From positions 92,927,917 through 92,991,916 of the forward strand of contig NC_092346.1 in assembly GCF_963676685.1 (NCBI RefSeq): 64,000 bases of DNA, written 5' to 3'. Below the pieces are notes generated by a model. The model worked only from the letters and a program-made list of their open reading frames with translations. It had not been told where the DNA came from and ran no database searches. This stretch comes from Mytilus edulis. Its lineage: Eukaryota; Mollusca; Bivalvia; Mytilida; Mytilidae. Shown here piece after piece: positions 23,196 through 36,085 of this stretch (position 1 is the stretch's first letter; each line of letters starts with the position of its first letter). A program made the translations under genes and the position numbers.

Positions 23196-23662
23196 GGTGT
23201 CAGACCACCAATTAAAAATCCCTATCTGTTCAACCAAATTTTGCAATTTTCACAGCTTTCTAAATATTTTACCTTAAGTTTAACTTCATAGAAACCAGGT
23301 ATATATTCTAAATTGTACATGTATCAGCTTTCTACATGCCAATTTTCACCATACCTTTAAAGCCTTCTAACAAAATAACTGACCTTCAAACAGAGGTACA
23401 AAAAAAAAACCTGGTTTTCTGGAACTCTAAAATTAGTATACTATGGAACGCATTAATCCTCAATTTTAAATGCAAACTCATAGACAAGTAAATTTTGGCT
23501 CAAAATTATCTAGATATATTTCTCTTTCACCAAAAGTTTCATTTCTGCAAATTTGTTGGTTAGTTTAAGTAAACAAGGACATCAAAAGCACTATTTTGTG
23601 TCAGAGTAGGGCTACTTTTACATACGTTCTAAATTGGAGGGAGTAATTGGTGGTCTGACACC
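23196..23662. mobile_element. 467-bp MITE with 18-bp terminal inverted repeats and a paralogous empty site
   Basis: It begins GGTGTCAGACCACCAATT (23196-23213) and ends with the exact reverse complement (23645-23662). The paralogous region at about 40395-40415 in duplication copy B reads straight through (CCGGGGTTATCCTAGGTTCT), showing the site before insertion. No ORF is present. It is a non-autonomous DNA transposon inserted in copy A after the duplication. Confidence 0.85.
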
Positions 23663-25221
23663 TCTAAGGTTCTCTAGATAAGTTGACAAACATGCTCCAC
23701 ATGTGAGACTTGAGGTACTTCTACAAAATAGGTTGATAATATGAAAATAAGAGTAAAACTATGGTAAGATAGCATCCGAGACAACCCTCTAACTAGAACA
23801 AGGACACATAAGTCAGAAATTTAGGGGTGTATACAACCTTTAACAATGAAAAAAAACATACTGTATCACAAGCTATATAAGTCCTGAAAATAACAAATGT
23901 TAAGCAATACAAACGAGGACACTGACAGTCTGGTTAAAATACAAAAACAAATAAACGAAAAACATAAGATATACAGCAATAAACGACAACCACTGAATGA
24001 TCAAGTCCGGACTTGAGACAGGTAAATACAAAACGTGGCGGGGCTAAACATATTTGCGCAAAACCCTCACTTTTAGTGCTATCAAATGATGAGGCATTAA
24101 GCGGATAGGTACTCAACACTAATTTAACGCTGAGAGATATTACCAAATTTGTTATCCATCGGTAATGTACATTTTCTAAACCGGACACCTGATTGTATAT
24201 TGTAAATGAAACAAGTTTTTTTAATGATGGGTAAAAGAGACCATTACCGGTAAAAACAACGAAGACATTAAAAATAAAACAATACTTAAAATCGTCCCAA
24301 CATAAGTTATATGGTCATCACCACGAATTGACTGATCCGAATTTCTTCATAACCCCATAACTTCCCAAAAGGTTTTTGCTGTCTTGGATCCTTATGTATT
24401 AGAATAGTAATGATCTGTAATATAACCGATTATGTTTTACATAAAATTGTTACACTTTTATCTTAGTCGGTGATGGATGCATAGTGGGGAATGCTTACCG
24501 TGTTGATACACTCGGTATTACTCCTTTTTTAGTTTAGTTTTTGTTTGTTACCTTGATTTATATTTTGTTAATCACTCTAACCTGTTGGACGTTGATAAAC
24601 TACTGTTGTCTAAATTTATATCACTAACTAAAACCTTCAGTTCATACATTGAGAAGATGATAATGAATATAAATAATGTAACACATAATTAATATTCTAT
24701 TGTATATATTGGACAACAGATTACAAGGTCAAATTCATATCATTATTCGAACAAAACAGACAATGTAATGTCAAAAAGGAATAACACAACATCAGTATGC
24801 ATTAAACTACTAGTGATTATACAGAAAAATTAAAACTAAGCAAAGCTTACACAAACAAAAACAAGTACATACAATATGCATTATCACATATATTCTAATT
24901 TGCAGTTTAAAAAATATTTGTACCTGAAACATTACAAATGAGTGATTTATGAATAACGTTTCGGCAGTGTAAATATCAAAGTAATCAGCAAGTGACCGGT
25001 TTGTAAATATCAAGGTGACTTACATTTTACCTTTCAGTTCGACCCAGCTCTATATGTTTCAACTACGGTTTTCAGAGAAATTAAGAAGAACAAATAAATG
25101 AGTGTGACACGAGTTGGGTGAAAGGTTTGATGAAAGTACCTGGTCCAACTATACGAAGTGCTATTGCAAAGCAAACAAATGAAAGTCTTTCTTTTTTTCT
25201 CCCTTTTAACGACAAATTTCA

Positions 25222-25816
25222 TATTATTAGTTACATAGTGTGCTAGTGACCTAATACGGTATATATGGGGTCAGTAAATTCCATATGGGGTGAGAGCGAA
25301 GCTCGAATCCCCATATGGAATTTACTGACCCCATATATACCGTATTACGTCACTAGCACACTATGTAACGAATTTATCTTACCGACTATCTTAACGTGTG
25401 AAATTAAGACTAGTGATTCTCAAAACGAGCAAGTCTTCAATACTGTTAGCGCTAAGAAATTACTTCTATTAATCCTACAAAAACAGATGCCAACAATAAC
25501 GACTTGTAAGGTTTAAATGTGTTTTATGAATTTGTTTCAATCTGAATCATCAATTTCTTCGTCTGTTGGAACTTTTAAGATTTTTTCTCAGTACCGTTTT
25601 GTTTTTACAAAGGGACATAACACCATTACTAACCGTGTATTAAATAAGCCCCGCCCCCTTCTTACCTAATAAGGAATATAAAGGGACGTAACTCCACTAC
25701 TAACCGTGTATGAGATAAACCCCGCCTCCCTACTAACCTAATATCAAATATACACGGTTTGCACGCGGACGCTTTTAACCAATCATATTCCTGGAAATGT
25801 ATAGGAGGTAAGATAA
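25222..25816 (+). repeat. Direct repeat unit with a 140-bp palindrome (copy 1)
   Basis: It starts with a near-perfect inverted repeat at 25230-25290 and 25309-25369. The arms are 61 bases with one mismatch, around an 18-base loop that itself contains GAGC...GCTC. The rest includes CCCCGCCCCCTTC and ends GGAGGTAAGATAAT. It is repeated at 26155-26750. The pair flanks a short tandem array, suggesting terminal direct repeats of one element. Duplication copy B lacks it. Confidence 0.75.
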
Positions 25817-26154
25817 TGTCAAGTATTCACATGTTGATACCAAAGTCATTTCTCCAAATGTTGTCACATTTTGTCAACTATCGGTATCCATATGTTGCAA
25901 CATAATGACAAATATCAAAATGTTGCCACACATTGTCAAATATCCAAATGTTGCCACATTTTGTCAACTATCCACATGTACTACACATTGTCAAATATCA
26001 TTATGTTGCCACACATTTTCAAATAGCTTCATGTTGCCGCACATTGTCAAATATCCTAATTTTACTACACATTGTCAAGTATTCAAATGTCGCCACACAT
26101 TGTCAAATATCCCAATGTTGCCACATATTCTCAAATATTAAAAAGTTGCCACAC
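25817..26154 (+). repeat. Tandem array of about 28-29-bp units between the palindrome-bearing repeats
   Basis: About a dozen degenerate units follow the pattern ATGTTGCCACACATTGTCAA plus ATATCC-like spacer. Short open frames across it are low-complexity repeat translations, not genes. Confidence 0.8.
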
Positions 26155-26750
26155 ATTATTAGTTACATAGTGTGCTAGTGACCTAATATGGTATATATGG
26201 GGTCAGTAAATTCCATATGGGGTGAGAGCGAAGCTCGAATCCCCATATGGAATTTACTGACTCCATATATACCATATTACGTCACTAGCACACTATGTAA
26301 CGAATTTATCTTACCGACTATCTTAACGTGTGAAATTGAGACTAGTGATTCTCAAAATGAGCAAGTCTTCAATACTGTTAGCACTAAGAAATTCTTCCAT
26401 TGATCTACAAAAACAGATGACAACAATAACGACTTGCAAGGTTTAAATGTGTTTTATGAATTTATTTCAATCTTAATCATCAATTTCTTCGTCTGTTAGA
26501 ACTTTTAAGATTTTTTCTCAGTACCGTTTTGTTTTTTATAAAGGGACATAACACCATTACTAACCGTGTATGAAATAAACCCCGCCCCCTTCTTACCTAA
26601 TAAGGAATATAAAGGGACGTAAGTCCACTACTAACCGTGTATGAGATAAGCCCCGCCTCCCTACTAACCTAATATCAAATATACACGGTTTGCACGCGGA
26701 CGCTTTTAACCAATCATATTCCTGGAAATGTATAGGAGGTAAGATAATTA
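26155..26750 (+). repeat. Direct repeat unit with a 140-bp palindrome (copy 2)
   Basis: Second copy of the 25222-25816 unit. Its hairpin has AATATGG/CCATATT where copy 1 has AATACGG/CCGTATT, so the two arms changed together. One further arm mismatch (GACTCC against GGGGTC) is present. No coding capacity was recognised. Confidence 0.75.
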
Positions 26751-29185
26751 TTATTATTTATATTAATATAGACCTTTTCTTTTCGCACTAGTTTGTTTCT
26801 TTCATATTGAGAGAGAAAACAAAATCGATAAAATCACAGTAATAAAGATATAACTAGGTCTGATGATTTAAATTGTGTACGTGCAACCTGTTATTTCCAG
26901 TACAGCCAAACATGAATACATGTACTTGAAACGGAGAACGAATAATATTTTCTCACATTTAAAAAACAAACCAGATTAAGTTAAAAAGTTTAATTGACTT
27001 TCTGTAAAACGATACGAGTGTTTTCAACTTCCATCTGTAAACTTTCTTTAATGATTTGTTAAAGGATTACTATATATATGATACGGTATTCCAGAGCTTA
27101 TATTTACATCAAGGTTTACCTTTAAAAGAGATTGATGCTTTTAGGAAATCATTTATTCTTCAATGTTTCTAGATGGTAACCTTTATCTTAGTTTAATGAA
27201 TGACAATTTAGATACGTTGAACGATTAAGGAATTTTATGTTATAAACACCAATGGTAATTTCAAATTTGCTGTAACAAAAATGGTATCCGTCTATCCTTA
27301 ATTTTTACGAACGCAACTCGTCATCTTTTATAAGGGGGAAGGGGGAAGCAACATTTTACGTTTTGAATATGAAATAAGAGAAGCAATGACTGCCTACATT
27401 TAATGGAGCAGTTGGAGTTGTTGGGTGACTATATCCTTAGTGCACTTTGAAGTTGGAAAATTGATTTAAATAAGGCTCAATTTTTTTTTTACTTAAATCA
27501 AATTTTATGCCAGTCTGTTTATGAACATGTTTAAATGACTCAATTTAGATAAATATAAACAACACAAAGACTATTGCACCTGTACACTTTTAGTAATGTT
27601 ACTTGTTAAACTTTAAAACTACATTTCAATGTTTTTAAACACACGGTACTTTTATTTCAACAATGGATTGCAATGCGTATTGTACGCATGTATTTGTGGG
27701 ATGATCCTATGCAAATTAAACATGTATAACCCGAGTTCCATTTTTAAACATATTCTAATATAGCAACAGGATAAACATATTGGTAAAATACAAAAATATC
27801 ATAACTCCGCGGAAAATTCAAAACGAACAATGCCGCAGAAATGACTGTATTACGTGATATAAATGCAGCACAAATAAACTAGTACATAAATATATAGTAT
27901 AATAGTACATAACAACATATAATAACAATAATAACAACTATCACATGAAATTAATTTACGACAGTATATATGACAGCAATAGAATAATGATCTGTGCGTC
28001 ACACGAATGTATCAACGCCAGAAAAAGTGACGTCAGGTGAATTTCTAAAAATAAAATATGAAATTACACGTATCACAGACATCTATAATTGAAGAAATTG
28101 ATAAATAATTTAAATTTCTTCTAAATCTAAGAGGAGCTGGGAATATTCAGACATATATATAATAAACTTCAGTTGAATGTTTCGTTAAAGTCCAGTCTCT
28201 TAATTATATACAGTTGAAAATTGAAAAACAACATCACATTAAATGAGAGCTTTTCTGTGCAGTAGCAGAATTATTAGAGTCATTTTCAGTGTAAAGATAT
28301 ATTTCATGTAGCAAAATGAATGTGACACATTTTACATTATGTAAAATGTCATCGTCTTTTCAAGATCAAATAAAATTGTTGATATGTATTCGCGAAGAGT
28401 GATAAGGCTGTGCATGGTTTTTTTGGTTTTTTTTTTTTTTTTTTTATTTGCAATAGTAAACATTACGTTATTATTAATTCTAATATTACAGATGAAAAAT
28501 AAAGCAATAGTGGTGGGGTTTATATGTTGTTGAGCCCTTATCACCTATTACTTAATATTAGACAAAGTTGTTACATCACAACATATGAACAAACTGTACA
28601 CACCAGTATCAATTGGCTTAACTCAATAATAAATCGATACGAGCACACAAACAACTGACGTAAAACAAAATAGAAACAAAGCGTCGAAATAACGGTACTT
28701 GAAGTTACTGTAAGCTAATTCAAAGCAAAATACAACTATAGATTAACCTTTTTCTCCCTGAGTTAAGAATGTATCTTAATGAGCGCTTATGTGCTTTGTC
28801 TATGGTGTGTTTTTGTAAATTTTCATAGTAATTAAGATAATAACACAATTTTGACTGCAGTTTTCCAATTCCTTAGTGCATTATTTTTGGTAATTTATAA
28901 GAATTTAAAAGAAATTATAAACATGCATCTGCTGAAGAGTTACTTTTAGATTGTGTTTAACTCACTATTTATACCACTGTTAGGCTTTTGCACAAATCTT
29001 TTCATAATAATGATTTTGATTTAATGATTGGAAATACACCGCGTGATTTGATATTCTTTTTATAAATACTGTTTTTGTATCACTGCGCAAACGCGAGCAT
29101 AGTGACGGATCTAAGATGTTTATTCGCCTAACATGCTTCTGTTAGACTGGCGGAATTGAGTTGATTTAAACGAAGTTCGCAGATA

Positions 29186-29255
29186 ATGAAAGTTTATAAA
29201 ACAATGCTTTGGATTTCAATCGCCATCTTTATAATACCACAGATAAGATGCAGCG
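29186..29255 (+). CDS. Signal-peptide first exon, duplicate A (secreted PAN/EGF gene)
   Basis: An ATG opens MKVYKTMLWISIAIFIIPQI-RCSG, a classic signal peptide: a basic start, a hydrophobic core and a small-residue cleavage region. A donor AGCG|GTGAGG follows at 29255/29256, phase 1. The paralogous exon at 43784-43853 has the same length (70 bases) and the same donor. The next recognised phase-1 acceptor of a matching extracellular-type gene is the PAN exon at 57260, but 28 kb intervene. This copy could be an alternative first exon, the start of another gene, or a relic. No downstream exon was found within copy A. Confidence 0.55.
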
Positions 29256-29865
29256 GTGAGGTTATTTTATATTCTATGTTTCTTACTTTTACCACTATTT
29301 GCGTGTTTTAAATTGAAAAACAACAAACAGGAAACTTTTTTTCATTTTCTATCATTCATTTGCGGAAATCAATTTAGTATATTGCCAATATAGAATGATT
29401 TGAACCAGTACACAATATATTCAATAGTGTATAAATCAGCAATCATTGTACTCGAGATTTGTCAGCGGCGAAAAGTATGGACGAAAATATGCTATATATT
29501 TTAAAAGTCATCAAAAATACTCCACTTCACGTATATGAAAAAGGGCGCTTGAATAAAGATAACAAAATAAAGTTAGAAAACTGTAAATACTGGTTAGTTA
29601 TGTTTGCGATATATTTCAAAACTCAACAAATGTCATCAACACAATGTATGAAAGTCTTTGATTTTATCGAGTCGAGAAAATAATAGCAGAAGTGTTCCAA
29701 ATAACAAAATCAATGAAAATAGGAATGTTTGGATTCTTGTCTCATTGACGTATACCCGGTTTACTAATACAAATACATGTAGTGGTAAAACAAAGCTATA
29801 TACAAACACTATACATTTAGACCGAGGTTTTAATTGCACTAAGCAGAATATCAAATAAAATTGAG

Positions 29866-32420
29866 AAAGGAAATGGGGAATTTGTCAAAGCGACAACAAC
29901 CCGACCATAGAGCAGACAACAGCCGAAGGCCACCAATGGGTCTTAAATGTAACGAGAAACTCCCGTACCCGTAGGCGTCCTTCAGCTGGCCCCTTAAAAA
30001 ATATGTTCACTAGTAAAGTGATAATCGACGTCATACTAAACTCCGAATTATACACAAGAAACTAAAATTAAAAATCATACAAGACTAACAACGGCCAGAG
30101 GCTCCTGACTTGGGTTAAACATGTTTATGAGATCTCAACCCTCCCCCTATACCTCAAGTCAATGTAGAAAAGTAAACGCATAACAATACGCACATTAAAA
30201 TTCAGTTCAAGAGAAGTACGAGTCCGATGTCAGAAGATGAAACAAAAGAAAATAAATAAAATGACAATAATACATAAATAACAACAGACTACTAGCAGTT
30301 AACTGACATGTCAGCTCTAGACCTTAATTCAACTGATTAAAAGATTAGTCTTCATCATATGAATATCAGGCACAATCCCACCCGTTAGGGGTTTAGTATC
30401 ATACTATCATAAAATATATGAGAAGAACATAACCTGTGTCATGCCAACAATTGTTTTTTAAATAGATGTGTTTAGTTCCGATGCATAGACCCTATAAGTG
30501 AATCAATATTAAAGCCAAAATATGCAATCTTTAATGACCTGACAACAGTATCGTAACTATATCCCTTCTTAATAAGTCTGTTTAAAGGTTTTGTAAGCTT
30601 TTGAGGGGAATACTGACATTTTTGTAGTTTGTAAAGAATATTACCATAAAAGATTGGATGTGAAATACCTGAACGTATAAGATGTCTGCATGTTGAGTTA
30701 TATTTACGAATTATTTCCTTATACCGATGATAAAATTTAGTAAATGTTTTGACTAGTTTGTGATATCAAAAACCCTGGTGTAATAATTTTTCAGTAATAC
30801 ATAAATTTCTCTCGCTAAAATTTAATAAGTTGTTACAAACACGAGCGAATCGTACAAGTTGAGATAAATAAACACCATAAGATGGTGACAAGGGAATGTC
30901 ACCATCTAAAAATGAATAATTAACGATAGGAAATGAAAAATCATCTATTTTATCATATTTTTTTGTATTAAACTTCCCGTTAATGATATAGATATCAAGA
31001 TCGAGGAAAGGACAGTGGTCATTGTTAGTATTAGCTTTATTTAAAGTAAGTTCAACAGGATAAATTTCTTTAGTAAAAATACTGAAGTCGTCATTATTAT
31101 GAGTCAATATATCATCCAAATATCTAAAAGTGTTGTTCAATTTTTGTATCAAATGTTGTTTCGATGGGTCTTTGCTAATTTTTTTCATAAATTGTAAGTC
31201 ATAACAATACAAAAATAGGTCCGCAATAAGTGGTGCACAGTTATTCCCATTGGAATTCAAATAACTTTACGATATACGGAATCTCCAAAGCGAACAAAGA
31301 TTTTATCAAGTAAAAATTCAAGCGCATATATAGTATCAAAGCATGTCCAATTGACATAGTTCTTTTGTTTGTTGCTACTAAAAAATGACCTAGAAGAGTT
31401 TGAACATATGTACTCGCATTCTGACTTTTTAAATGCCCAGTTAATTAGGGATGTGATTTTTTTCTTAATAAGAGTATGAGGCAAAGTGGTATATAGGGTA
31501 GAAAAATCTAAACTTTGAAAAGATTTAAAATCACCAATATATGCATGCAATTTATCAAGTACTTCCAATGAGTTTTTGACACTCCAAAAGTAATTAATTC
31601 CCCTATTTTCAAAGGCCTTATTTGAACAATTTATTATCAGGTTTTTGATAGTACCAAGTGTACTAGTAAGTAGAATAGACAATTTATTAGTGGAACAATG
31701 GCTTGAAGATGAAATAAATCTATATTTGTAAGGTTTTTTGTGTAGCTTCGGAAGCCAGTACATAGCTGGGACTTTCATTGTATTTGGTTCTGCTTGTAAA
31801 GAAGTAGCTAAAAGTTTGTGTTTGTTACAGATGTCGTTTTCTGAAAATGAAGTCAGTTCGAATGTTGGTGAATTCGTGATTTCCTTTTGCAGAACATCAA
31901 TAAAAAATTTACGTCAAACAATAATGATATTATTAACAGCTTTATCAGCCTCGACAAAACAAATTCTTTGGCTAGATCTTTAAGTTTATGTTTGATACGC
32001 GAAATAGGGTTTTTATGGTTGTTGTTAAGAGTAAAATGTTCTTTAAAATGTTGTATTCGAATATCAACTATCTTCATTACTGAATTAAAAAAAGAGTCCA
32101 AAGATTTTTTGTCCAGTTTTCCCCGTTTTACCCATTTCAAACAGAAGGTACGGAGTGAGTCGTTGGTGATATTACGACACTCATTCCAATTAATAATTGA
32201 CGGGGGACAATATTTAGGTCCTTTACTGAGGAATGATTTTAACTCTCGGTCGCGAACGATGGTAAGGTCTCCTGTTATGAATTGTATTCAACATAAGTAT
32301 ACTTCTCATAGATGCCAGGATTGCTACTTGGTAACCCAGACAAGTGTTGCGTCTCAATAGATGATGCCGGATAGAATTGAACACATTAGCATATATAAAA
32401 CCAAACTAAATATTCCCAGA
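29866..32420 (-). pseudogene. Naiad-type Penelope-like element, degenerate copy 1, selenocysteine-type
   Basis: The minus-strand RT domain reads, with frame breaks, NPISRIKHKLKDLAKEF; then after a frameshift ADKAVNNIIIV-TGA-RKFFIDVLQ; then MYWLPKLHKKPYKYRFISSS, SLDFSTLYTTLPH, a motif B broken by TGA and a deletion (IPMG..NCAPLIADLFLYCY), TFRYLDDIL (catalytic YLDD) and LDLDIYIINGKFNTKKYDK. The C-terminus runs to a TAA at 30472-30474. The TGA at 31914-31916 sits exactly where the intact Naiad at 36103 has Cys533. A SECIS-like fold follows the stop. The 3' untranslated part extends to about 29866. The GIY-YIG end is missing or unrecognisable. Other stops and frameshifts show the copy is dead. 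Confidence 0.75.
30350..30425 (-). promoter_or_regulatory. SECIS-like element of Naiad copy 1
   Basis: On the minus strand ATGA (30407-30410) and TGAT (30365-30368) form the expected core. The stem between them pairs over 7 consecutive positions, with mismatches at its ends. ACTAAACCCC provides the apical A-run, with a CCC/GGG mini-hairpin above it. The basal helix is strong (CTTC/GAAG and CATAT/ATATG). It lies about 47 bases after the stop codon, where SECIS elements direct UGA decoding as selenocysteine. Confidence 0.7.
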
Positions 32421-33348
32421 GGCATGTATTTTCCGTTCCAAGAAATAGATGTATTCGGACAAAATTAATACAACACAACTCAAAACATTTTCCTGAATTA
32501 AAATTGTGTTTTCCAAAACTTTATCTAACTGATCATTGGTGCTGGAGAGAATTTCAGTGGTCTTCTTGATAAACCTCTCAACCACAAATATTTAAAATTA
32601 AATGATATATGAATACTAGAAAACTTGAGGATATATATGACATAAATAGGTCTAAATAAATACTAAGTATCCAAATTTATCTAAGTTCATCTGATGTCAA
32701 TTCTGCCTGAGGGAGTTGAAACGTTGATTTCGAAATATATTCTAAATTCACCAACGTTAAAAGAAAATTAAGTGTGAAAGACATTAAGACATTGTCAAGA
32801 GGATTCGATTATCAGTTTCAGTCATGCGACACTTACCCACTCGACCCAGTAGGAGTTTGTGGGATCCCCTCAGCTGATGCTTCAAAATTAGAATTGTTCT
32901 CTTAATCGAATGTTAAGATTTGAAAATTGATCAAAGTTTATTTACTTATTTGTTAATCCTGCTTGCTGATTGTTTTTATATAAGACTCATCAGTGGAGCT
33001 GGAATATAAATAAGGAAAGTAAAATTAATAGCAAAGTTGAGGTATAATAAGCTCTGAATATTTAGAAAAAAAAATATACCAAATGTAGTAAAGCCTTGGG
33101 TTAGAATGACCTAAGTGTTAGTCTATCCAACATTTTATCAATAGGTAATTTACAGAAAATGAACTTATCAGTGATATTTCATGTCAATTTTTATCATTGG
33201 GCTCGTTGAAATTATGAAATGAAGTAAAACTAGTAAATCAATATATATGTATAAAGGATTTAACAAACACTGCCTCAGAAAATATGATTTTGTGAATAAT
33301 GATAAAACTTAGTAGATATAATAAATTTTACTTTCTAGTAGATATAAG

Positions 33349-33590
33349 ATGTGGTATGAGTGCCAAGAGGCAACCCTCCATCCAAGTCACAATTTGTAAA
33401 AGTAAACCGAAAAAGTACGGTCTTCAATACGGAGCCATGGCTCACACCGAACAGCAAACTATAAAGGGCTACCAAATGACTAGTGTAAAATCATTCTAAC
33501 AGGAAAACCAATGATCTAATCTATATAAAAAACGAGAAACACTTATGAACAATATCAACAAACGACAACAACTGAACATCAGGTTATAAA
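33349..33590 (-). mobile_element. Naiad 3'-end fragment (5'-truncated)
   Basis: Matches the 3' untranslated part of copy 2 (53403-53690): AGATGTGGTATGAGTGCCAA, GGAGCCATGGCTCACACCGA and GTGTAAAATCATTC. It holds no coding sequence. Confidence 0.65.
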
Positions 33591-33744
33591 AATAATGATA
33601 ATAATAATAAATTCTTTGTTTAAAGAGGGTAACTCAATTAGTCTAATTTTCATTGAGGCCCTCAAACAAAATGCATGCATACAGTCAACATCCATACATT
33701 CATACAATACAATACAAATGGCAATATTTGTTTTGTTAAAGGAA

Positions 33745-34262
33745 AACAAATTATTTGACTTGCATATAATTTTCAAGAAAATGATTATAATGTTTCTTGA
33801 ATAATTTCACATTACGACATTTTTTTATTTCGAGTGGTAAATTATTCCATACTTTGGTTGCAGAATAATGAAAAGATTTTTTATAGAAATTTGTGTTTGG
33901 TCTTGGAACAAAAAGATCATTATTAGAGACAGATCGTAAGTTGTGGTGTTGCACATCATCAATATTTAGCCTTGCTAAGTAATCAGGTGTTAGCTATATA
34001 TAGTCCATTTACAATTTTATACATTAGAATTGATTGTTGGTATTTTATTCATTTGGTAAAAGCCATTTTAAAGATGAAAACATGAAATTAGATGGAATAG
34101 AAATATTGCATTCCAGTATAATTCTTGCTACTCTTTTTTTAAGTTTTATGATTCTATCTGAATCGTTTTGTAATAAATTTCCCCAAACTGAACTACAAAA
34201 GTCTATATATGGCGGAATATATGCATTATAAAAATAAGTTTAATGTTATTTATTTGATTTAA
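33745..34262 (-). pseudogene. Non-LTR retrotransposon 3' coding fragment
   Basis: The minus-strand reading with a few stops gives YNAYIPPYIDFCSSVWGNLL, then DRIIKLKKRVARIILE, SLKWLLPNE and TPDYLARLN. It ends HNLRSVSNNDLFVPRPNTNF and KVWNNLPLEIKK. These are the thumb and C-terminal signatures of CR1/Jockey-type LINE ORF2. It is truncated and dead. Confidence 0.7.
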
Positions 34263-35864
34263 ATATTGGGGAAAATTCCCCTTTAAAAAGGCCTCATATC
34301 AGGCGGAGAAATATACATCACAATGAAATGTACAGTACCTGTTGAAACCCGCAATCGATGGTGAACGAATTCGTTTGAGTATGGACTAAAATAACAACAA
34401 TAAGCATAAAACACAATGATTTACAGGTTTTAAACAACATGTGAAATATGGTTTTTTTTAAATTGTAATAGAAATAAGTTTGAGTCGTTCCATGCATCGT
34501 TGTATACATTTGAAACAAGAACAGGTTGAAGAGGTCGTATGAATAATTGAATATAGTTTCGGCAATTGTTATTTAAATATTCATGAGGATAAGTGATATT
34601 GGGTCAGTGACTGTATATGACATAGAAATATACAGTCAACGCATTTTGACTGCTCAAATAGAACGAGTGCAGTATGAAGGACATTAACCATGTAAAACGA
34701 AAGATTGTTAGGTGCGGTTACATACGAAAATAGGTCAAAAAAAATATTCCCTTGAATTTGACAGTTGCAGGTAATTAATCCTACATTTCAATGCAGTAAA
34801 ACCTTTCTTGGTCATAAACATATATCTTGGGTATTACAAAGCACTATTTTGTATTTGGTTTCTATAGAATATTTTAGAAACTTGAGGTTACATGGTTACT
34901 AAAGCTTGTACAAAGATAGAAAAGAGTTGAAAATAGATCGGTTAACTTCCACTGATAATTATTTTCTTATATGCAATGAAATGTAATGTGAATTTTTTTA
35001 TATAGTACTGAACAGGATAAAACTTAACCCATGCCAAGTATTTCTTTATTTGAAACAAAGATAAATTCTGCACTTTTTTTGTGCAAATTTAACAAAGACT
35101 AATTGGGGAAATTCAATAGTGGTATTACACCATCAGTTTGTTCAAAGAGTATTTTTGAAAAAGGACGCTATTTTTAAACGGTGAAATAAGTACGAATATA
35201 ATTAGATGGATGAATTTCATTTATATAAATAGAGACTTATACAATACATTTTTAGAGAGCGGGTGGTCTATATCTGCAGGTATTGTCGTATTTCTATATC
35301 AAGAAGTGTTTCATTGGCCTAATTGAATGTAAATTAAATTCATAACGTAAACCATCATCAAAGATATAAGACTCAAAAACACGGACAACATTTATGTAAA
35401 GCATAGCATGCTACGATCTATGAGTGCAGCTTACTTATTTGAGATGTCGTTTACTGTTTGTAAATGAATATTTTATTTTCCCTTATCTAGTTAATATTTC
35501 AATAAATGAAAAAGTAGGTTCCTAAAGATCAAAGTGAACTTTCAATCGGACTGAATCACGTATTTCTCTTTTGTTTATAAGGCATTCGTCAAAAGGATAC
35601 AATATCCTGTTATCCTCATCATTAGCAGAAACGTATCCGTGACTAGATAATAGCTGGTGATGCCTTTTGTTATTGAAATAGCCACACACTAATTTGTTTG
35701 GTGGATGAAAAGATCTGTTTTATTGAATGAAACTTAAAAAAACAAATCTTATTTATTTTAATACTAAGATATAGAATGATCAAGACTATTAAAACGAAGA
35801 AAGTAATTGATTACTGAAAGATTAATCCAAATGTAAAATAACAAAAATACCGAAATCCGAGGAC

Positions 35865-36085
35865 ACTTCTAAACGGACTCTGACAGATGCACAGTTTGGA
35901 TACCGTCCCGGATACGACACTTCTGATGCCTTCTTCTGTCTTCATTCTTGATTTCTAAGTAATTAAGAAAGGGTCAAGGTTTATATTGCTGTTTTGTTGA
36001 TTATAGTAAAGCCTTTGGTAGTATTTTTGTGTTAAGTCGTGGTTTAGACTAGTAAGATATGGATTAATGGGAAACTTCTTAAGGT
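35865..36085 (+). pseudogene. Non-LTR retrotransposon RT fragment, left part (split by Naiad)
   Basis: Reads RTLTDAQFGYRPGYDTSDAF...CLHS, then, after frame changes, GLYCCFVDYSKAF and KIWINGKLLKV. These are fingers/palm motifs of a LINE RT. It resumes at 39304 with IKFMYSKLKT, so the Naiad element inserted between K-V and I-K. Confidence 0.7.

Larger units (their letters stand above)
22735..35830 (+). repeat. Segmental duplication, copy A
   Basis: Collinear homology with 39885-47770 can be read at many points. Pairs are 22735-25000 with 39885-41700; 26900-27300 with 41780-43020; 28940-29260 with 43540-43860; 29640-29770 with 44820-44940; 32420-32900 with 45295-45720; and 35260-35830 with 47085-47770. 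Copy A is longer because it holds a MITE, a hairpin element, a Naiad copy and a LINE fragment absent from copy B. The copies are clearly diverged by eye, so the duplication is not recent. Confidence 0.75.

Noticed and set aside
25905..26178. Open frames over the 28-29-bp tandem array
   Set aside because: Low-complexity repeat translation in more than one frame, with no domain or splice context.
28430..28446. Long T-run as a retrotransposon tail
   Set aside because: No target duplication or element body could be recognised next to it.
31255..31262. TGA in motif B of Naiad copy 1 as selenocysteine
   Set aside because: It replaces Gly of VGIPMG and sits beside a one-base deletion; this is ordinary decay.
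32354..32356. TGA-GAC in copy 1 as the CxC selenocysteine
   Set aside because: The spacing to the ITGDL motif is about 30 bases longer than in copy 2, so the alignment is not secure.
31887..32360. 157-codon plus-strand frame
   Set aside because: Antisense of the degenerate Naiad copy 1 coding region.
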